Assembly (NCBI GenBank): GCA_001600695.1
Contig: BCKQ01000001.1
Location: 1,516,722 to 1,580,721 of the forward strand
Length of the DNA stretch: 64,000 nt
Source of the DNA: Ascoidea asiatica
Lineage: Eukaryota; Ascomycota; Saccharomycetes; Ascoideales; Ascoideaceae
Direction: 5' to 3'
Of the stretch, positions 62,290-64,000 are shown one piece after another. The first letter of the stretch is position 1; each line of letters opens with the position of its first letter. Under the pieces are notes generated by a model. The model was not told where the DNA came from. It saw nothing but the letters and a program-made list of their open reading frames with translations, and ran no database searches. A program made the translations under genes and the position numbers.

Positions 62290-63965
62290 NTGTTATTGTT
62301 ATTGTTATTGTTATTATTATTCACATTAGAAGTATTATTTCCTTGTCTTGAATTATTTCTTTGTTGTTGGTTTATAATAGTCGAGGGTGGAACTTTGGGA
62401 TTATTATTAGTTATACCAGGTTGCCCACTGGCATTATTGTTATTATTATTATTATTATTACTATTATTATTATTACTATTATTATTATTGTTATTATTAT
62501 TATTAATGTTTGTTTTATTAATATTAGAATTTGCAGTATTTACATTAGCATTATTAATATTGGTATTATTAACATTAGTACTAACTTTATTAATATTGGT
62601 ATTAGTATTATTATTAGTATTAGTAATAACATTATTATTATTAGTTAGATTATTATTATTGATATTAGTATTAGTATTAGTAATAGTGGCAGTATTAATT
62701 TTAACATTATTGTTATTATTATTAATGTTGGTATTATTAGGATTGATTTTAGAAATATTGTTATTGTTATTGTTATTGTTATTGTTATTAATATTAGATG
62801 TAGAAGGAACAGGAAGAATTGGAATAATATTTGGAACAACTGGAGTATTATTTGAATTATTTAATTTATTTGGTAAATTATTATTAATGCTTACAATTGG
62901 AGTTTTTACTGGAATAATAGATTGATTTTTTAATAAAAGATTTTTTTGAATTTCATTTTGTTGAATTTCTTTTTGTTGAAGTAATTTTTGTTGAATTAAA
63001 CGTTGTTGTATTAATTTTTGTTGAATTGCTTGTTGATTTTGTTGTTGTTGTTGTAAATTTTGTTGTTGATTTTGATTATTTTGTTTTAAAATAGTTCTTG
63101 GAATTTGAATAGATTTAGGGATAGAAGAAGTTGGAATAGAAGCTTGTACATCTTTTTGAGTAGCTTGAGGTGGTTGAGATACTTGAGTAGTTTGAGTAGC
63201 CTGAATGGGTTGTGATGATTGGGAAGATTGAACAGGTTGAGAATTTTGAGTAGGTTGATTAACTTGAGGAACTTTAGATATATTTTGATTTTGTTGTATA
63301 GATTTATTTAAATTATTTTGATTTTTACTTCTTTCAACATGATCAGTAAGTTTAATTAAGAAATTATTATAATTTTTAAATTTTTCAGAATCTACAGATA
63401 AATTAGAAATAGCTTTATTTCTTCTTTCAACTGAAGTACTTGGATCATTTTTAATTTTATTTTCTTCAGTAATTCTCATTTTTAAAACTGTTAAACTTTT
63501 TCTTAAAAGTATTATATTTTCTTGTAAACTTTTTGGATCAATTGATTTTGAATTCGAATTTGAATTTGAATTTGAATTTGTATTTGTATTTGAAGGTGCA
63601 TTAGTATTTGAATTTACTATTTTATTTGATGGATTTGAATTTTGATTTTGATTATTAGATAATTGAGATCCTTGTTGATTGATTAAAGTTGATTGATTTT
63701 GATTTTGTCCTTCATTTTGGTTTGGGTTTGAGTTCTGATTTTGATTTGATTGTTGAGAGATAGAATTATTTAATTGTAGTTGAACTTGTCTTTGCATAGT
63801 TCTTATTTCAAGAATACGTTTTTTAATCTTATCACAAAGTTGTTGAAGTTTTAAAATATGAGGTTTATTTTTTTCAGAATCTTCTTTAGTTAATTCAGAA
63901 ATTCTCTTTCCACATTGTTTAAGTTTTTCAAAAAGAGTTTGATATTCTAGAGCTAGTTTATTCAT
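61599..63965 (-). CDS. TAF12: TFIID/SAGA histone-fold subunit Taf12
   Basis: A 788-residue protein whose C-terminal ~110 residues are the Taf12 histone fold: LSKRKLSELVRSVG, VEELLLDLTDNFISDVTNFA, CRLAKHRKVDSIDLKDIQLT and LEKNWGIRIPGYASDEIRSV. This is the H2B-like partner of Taf4 in TFIID and Ada1 in SAGA. The N-terminus starts MNKLALEYQTLFEKLKQCGK, followed by a helical, Gln-rich region, as in fungal Taf12, then long Gln, Asn and Asn-Thr tracts. Those make it longer than S. cerevisiae Taf12 (539). One base (62290) is unresolved inside an Asn tract, so the exact tract length is uncertain. ATG at 63965. Confidence 0.94.
62217..62325. repeat. Trinucleotide (ATT) repeat in TAF12 with one unresolved base
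   Basis: A run of about 35 Asn codons on the minus strand, with an ambiguous base N at 62290 that marks where the assembly was uncertain. A second such tract lies at about 62436-62515. Confidence 0.9.
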
Positions 63966-64000
63966 TTTAACTTTTGATTATTTATTTATTGACTACTAGT

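Noticed and set aside
62218-62925. 235-codon Leu-rich open frame opposite TAF12
   Set aside because: It is the antisense translation of the Asn-codon repeats.

Overview
This window is a stretch of nuclear chromosome from an AT-rich budding yeast (Saccharomycotina). The evidence is dense, mostly intronless genes with clear yeast orthologues; the two introns I can confirm have strict GTATGT donors and TACTAAC branch points; and the proteins carry very long Asn/Ser tracts encoded by AAT/AAC/TCA repeats. I cannot name the species. CTG codons are almost absent from the conserved gene cores, so the genetic code (standard or CUG-reassigned) cannot be read from this sequence alone.

Layout, left to right. 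1-442: 5' end of an unidentified gene on the minus strand. 2.5-4.6 kb: an APC-family permease. 5.3-6.2 kb: splicing factor YJU2. 6.2-8.2 kb: a decayed coding region. 8.5-11.6 kb: ATP12 and the coatomer gene RET2. 11.9-14.2 kb: ERG20 and MED8 on the minus strand. 14.7-23.2 kb: an Asn-rich coiled-coil protein and a 1,792-residue DH/PH-like protein. 23.6-29.0 kb: MSI1/CAC3, RIM2 and PGI1. 29.6-34.8 kb: GPI2 with a very long N-terminal extension, then TAF5. 35.1-37.7 kb: a divergent pair, the spliced proteasome gene PRE6 and an RPR2-like gene with a tandem-repeat tail. 37.8-40.0 kb: a lipid-droplet-hydrolase homologue and GPM1. 40.0-44.4 kb: the only accessory-looking stretch, holding a broken secreted-protein-like gene, a palindrome and a transposase-derived HTH gene. 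45.1-51.7 kb: ATM1, ADE3 and PRE2. 52.9-64.0 kb: an NNK1-like kinase, BDF1 and TAF12.

Most genes are unlinked housekeeping functions: glycolysis (PGI1, GPM1), isoprenoid and one-carbon metabolism (ERG20, ADE3), mitochondria (ATP12, RIM2, ATM1), proteasome (PRE6, PRE2), GPI anchors (GPI2), vesicle traffic (RET2) and RNA processing (YJU2, RPR2). RNA polymerase II machinery is well represented: TAF5 and TAF12 of TFIID, the TFIID-associated bromodomain protein BDF1, and Mediator MED8. Regulation shows in three ways. A GTTACC(G/C) element, in either orientation, recurs about 130-380 bp upstream of many starts. PACE-like sites lie near both proteasome genes. Several long leaders upstream of plus-strand genes carry GC-richer patches.

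The points most worth a second look are the 20-nt micro-exon of PRE6, the 38-residue repeat tail on the Rpr2-like protein, the recurring promoter element, the probable 5'-UTR intron of BDF1, the extended N-terminus of GPI2, and the broken gene at 40.8-42.1 kb, whose in-frame stops are nearly all one C:G-to-T:A step from Trp or Gln codons. I found no tRNA, rRNA, CRISPR or intact mobile element.
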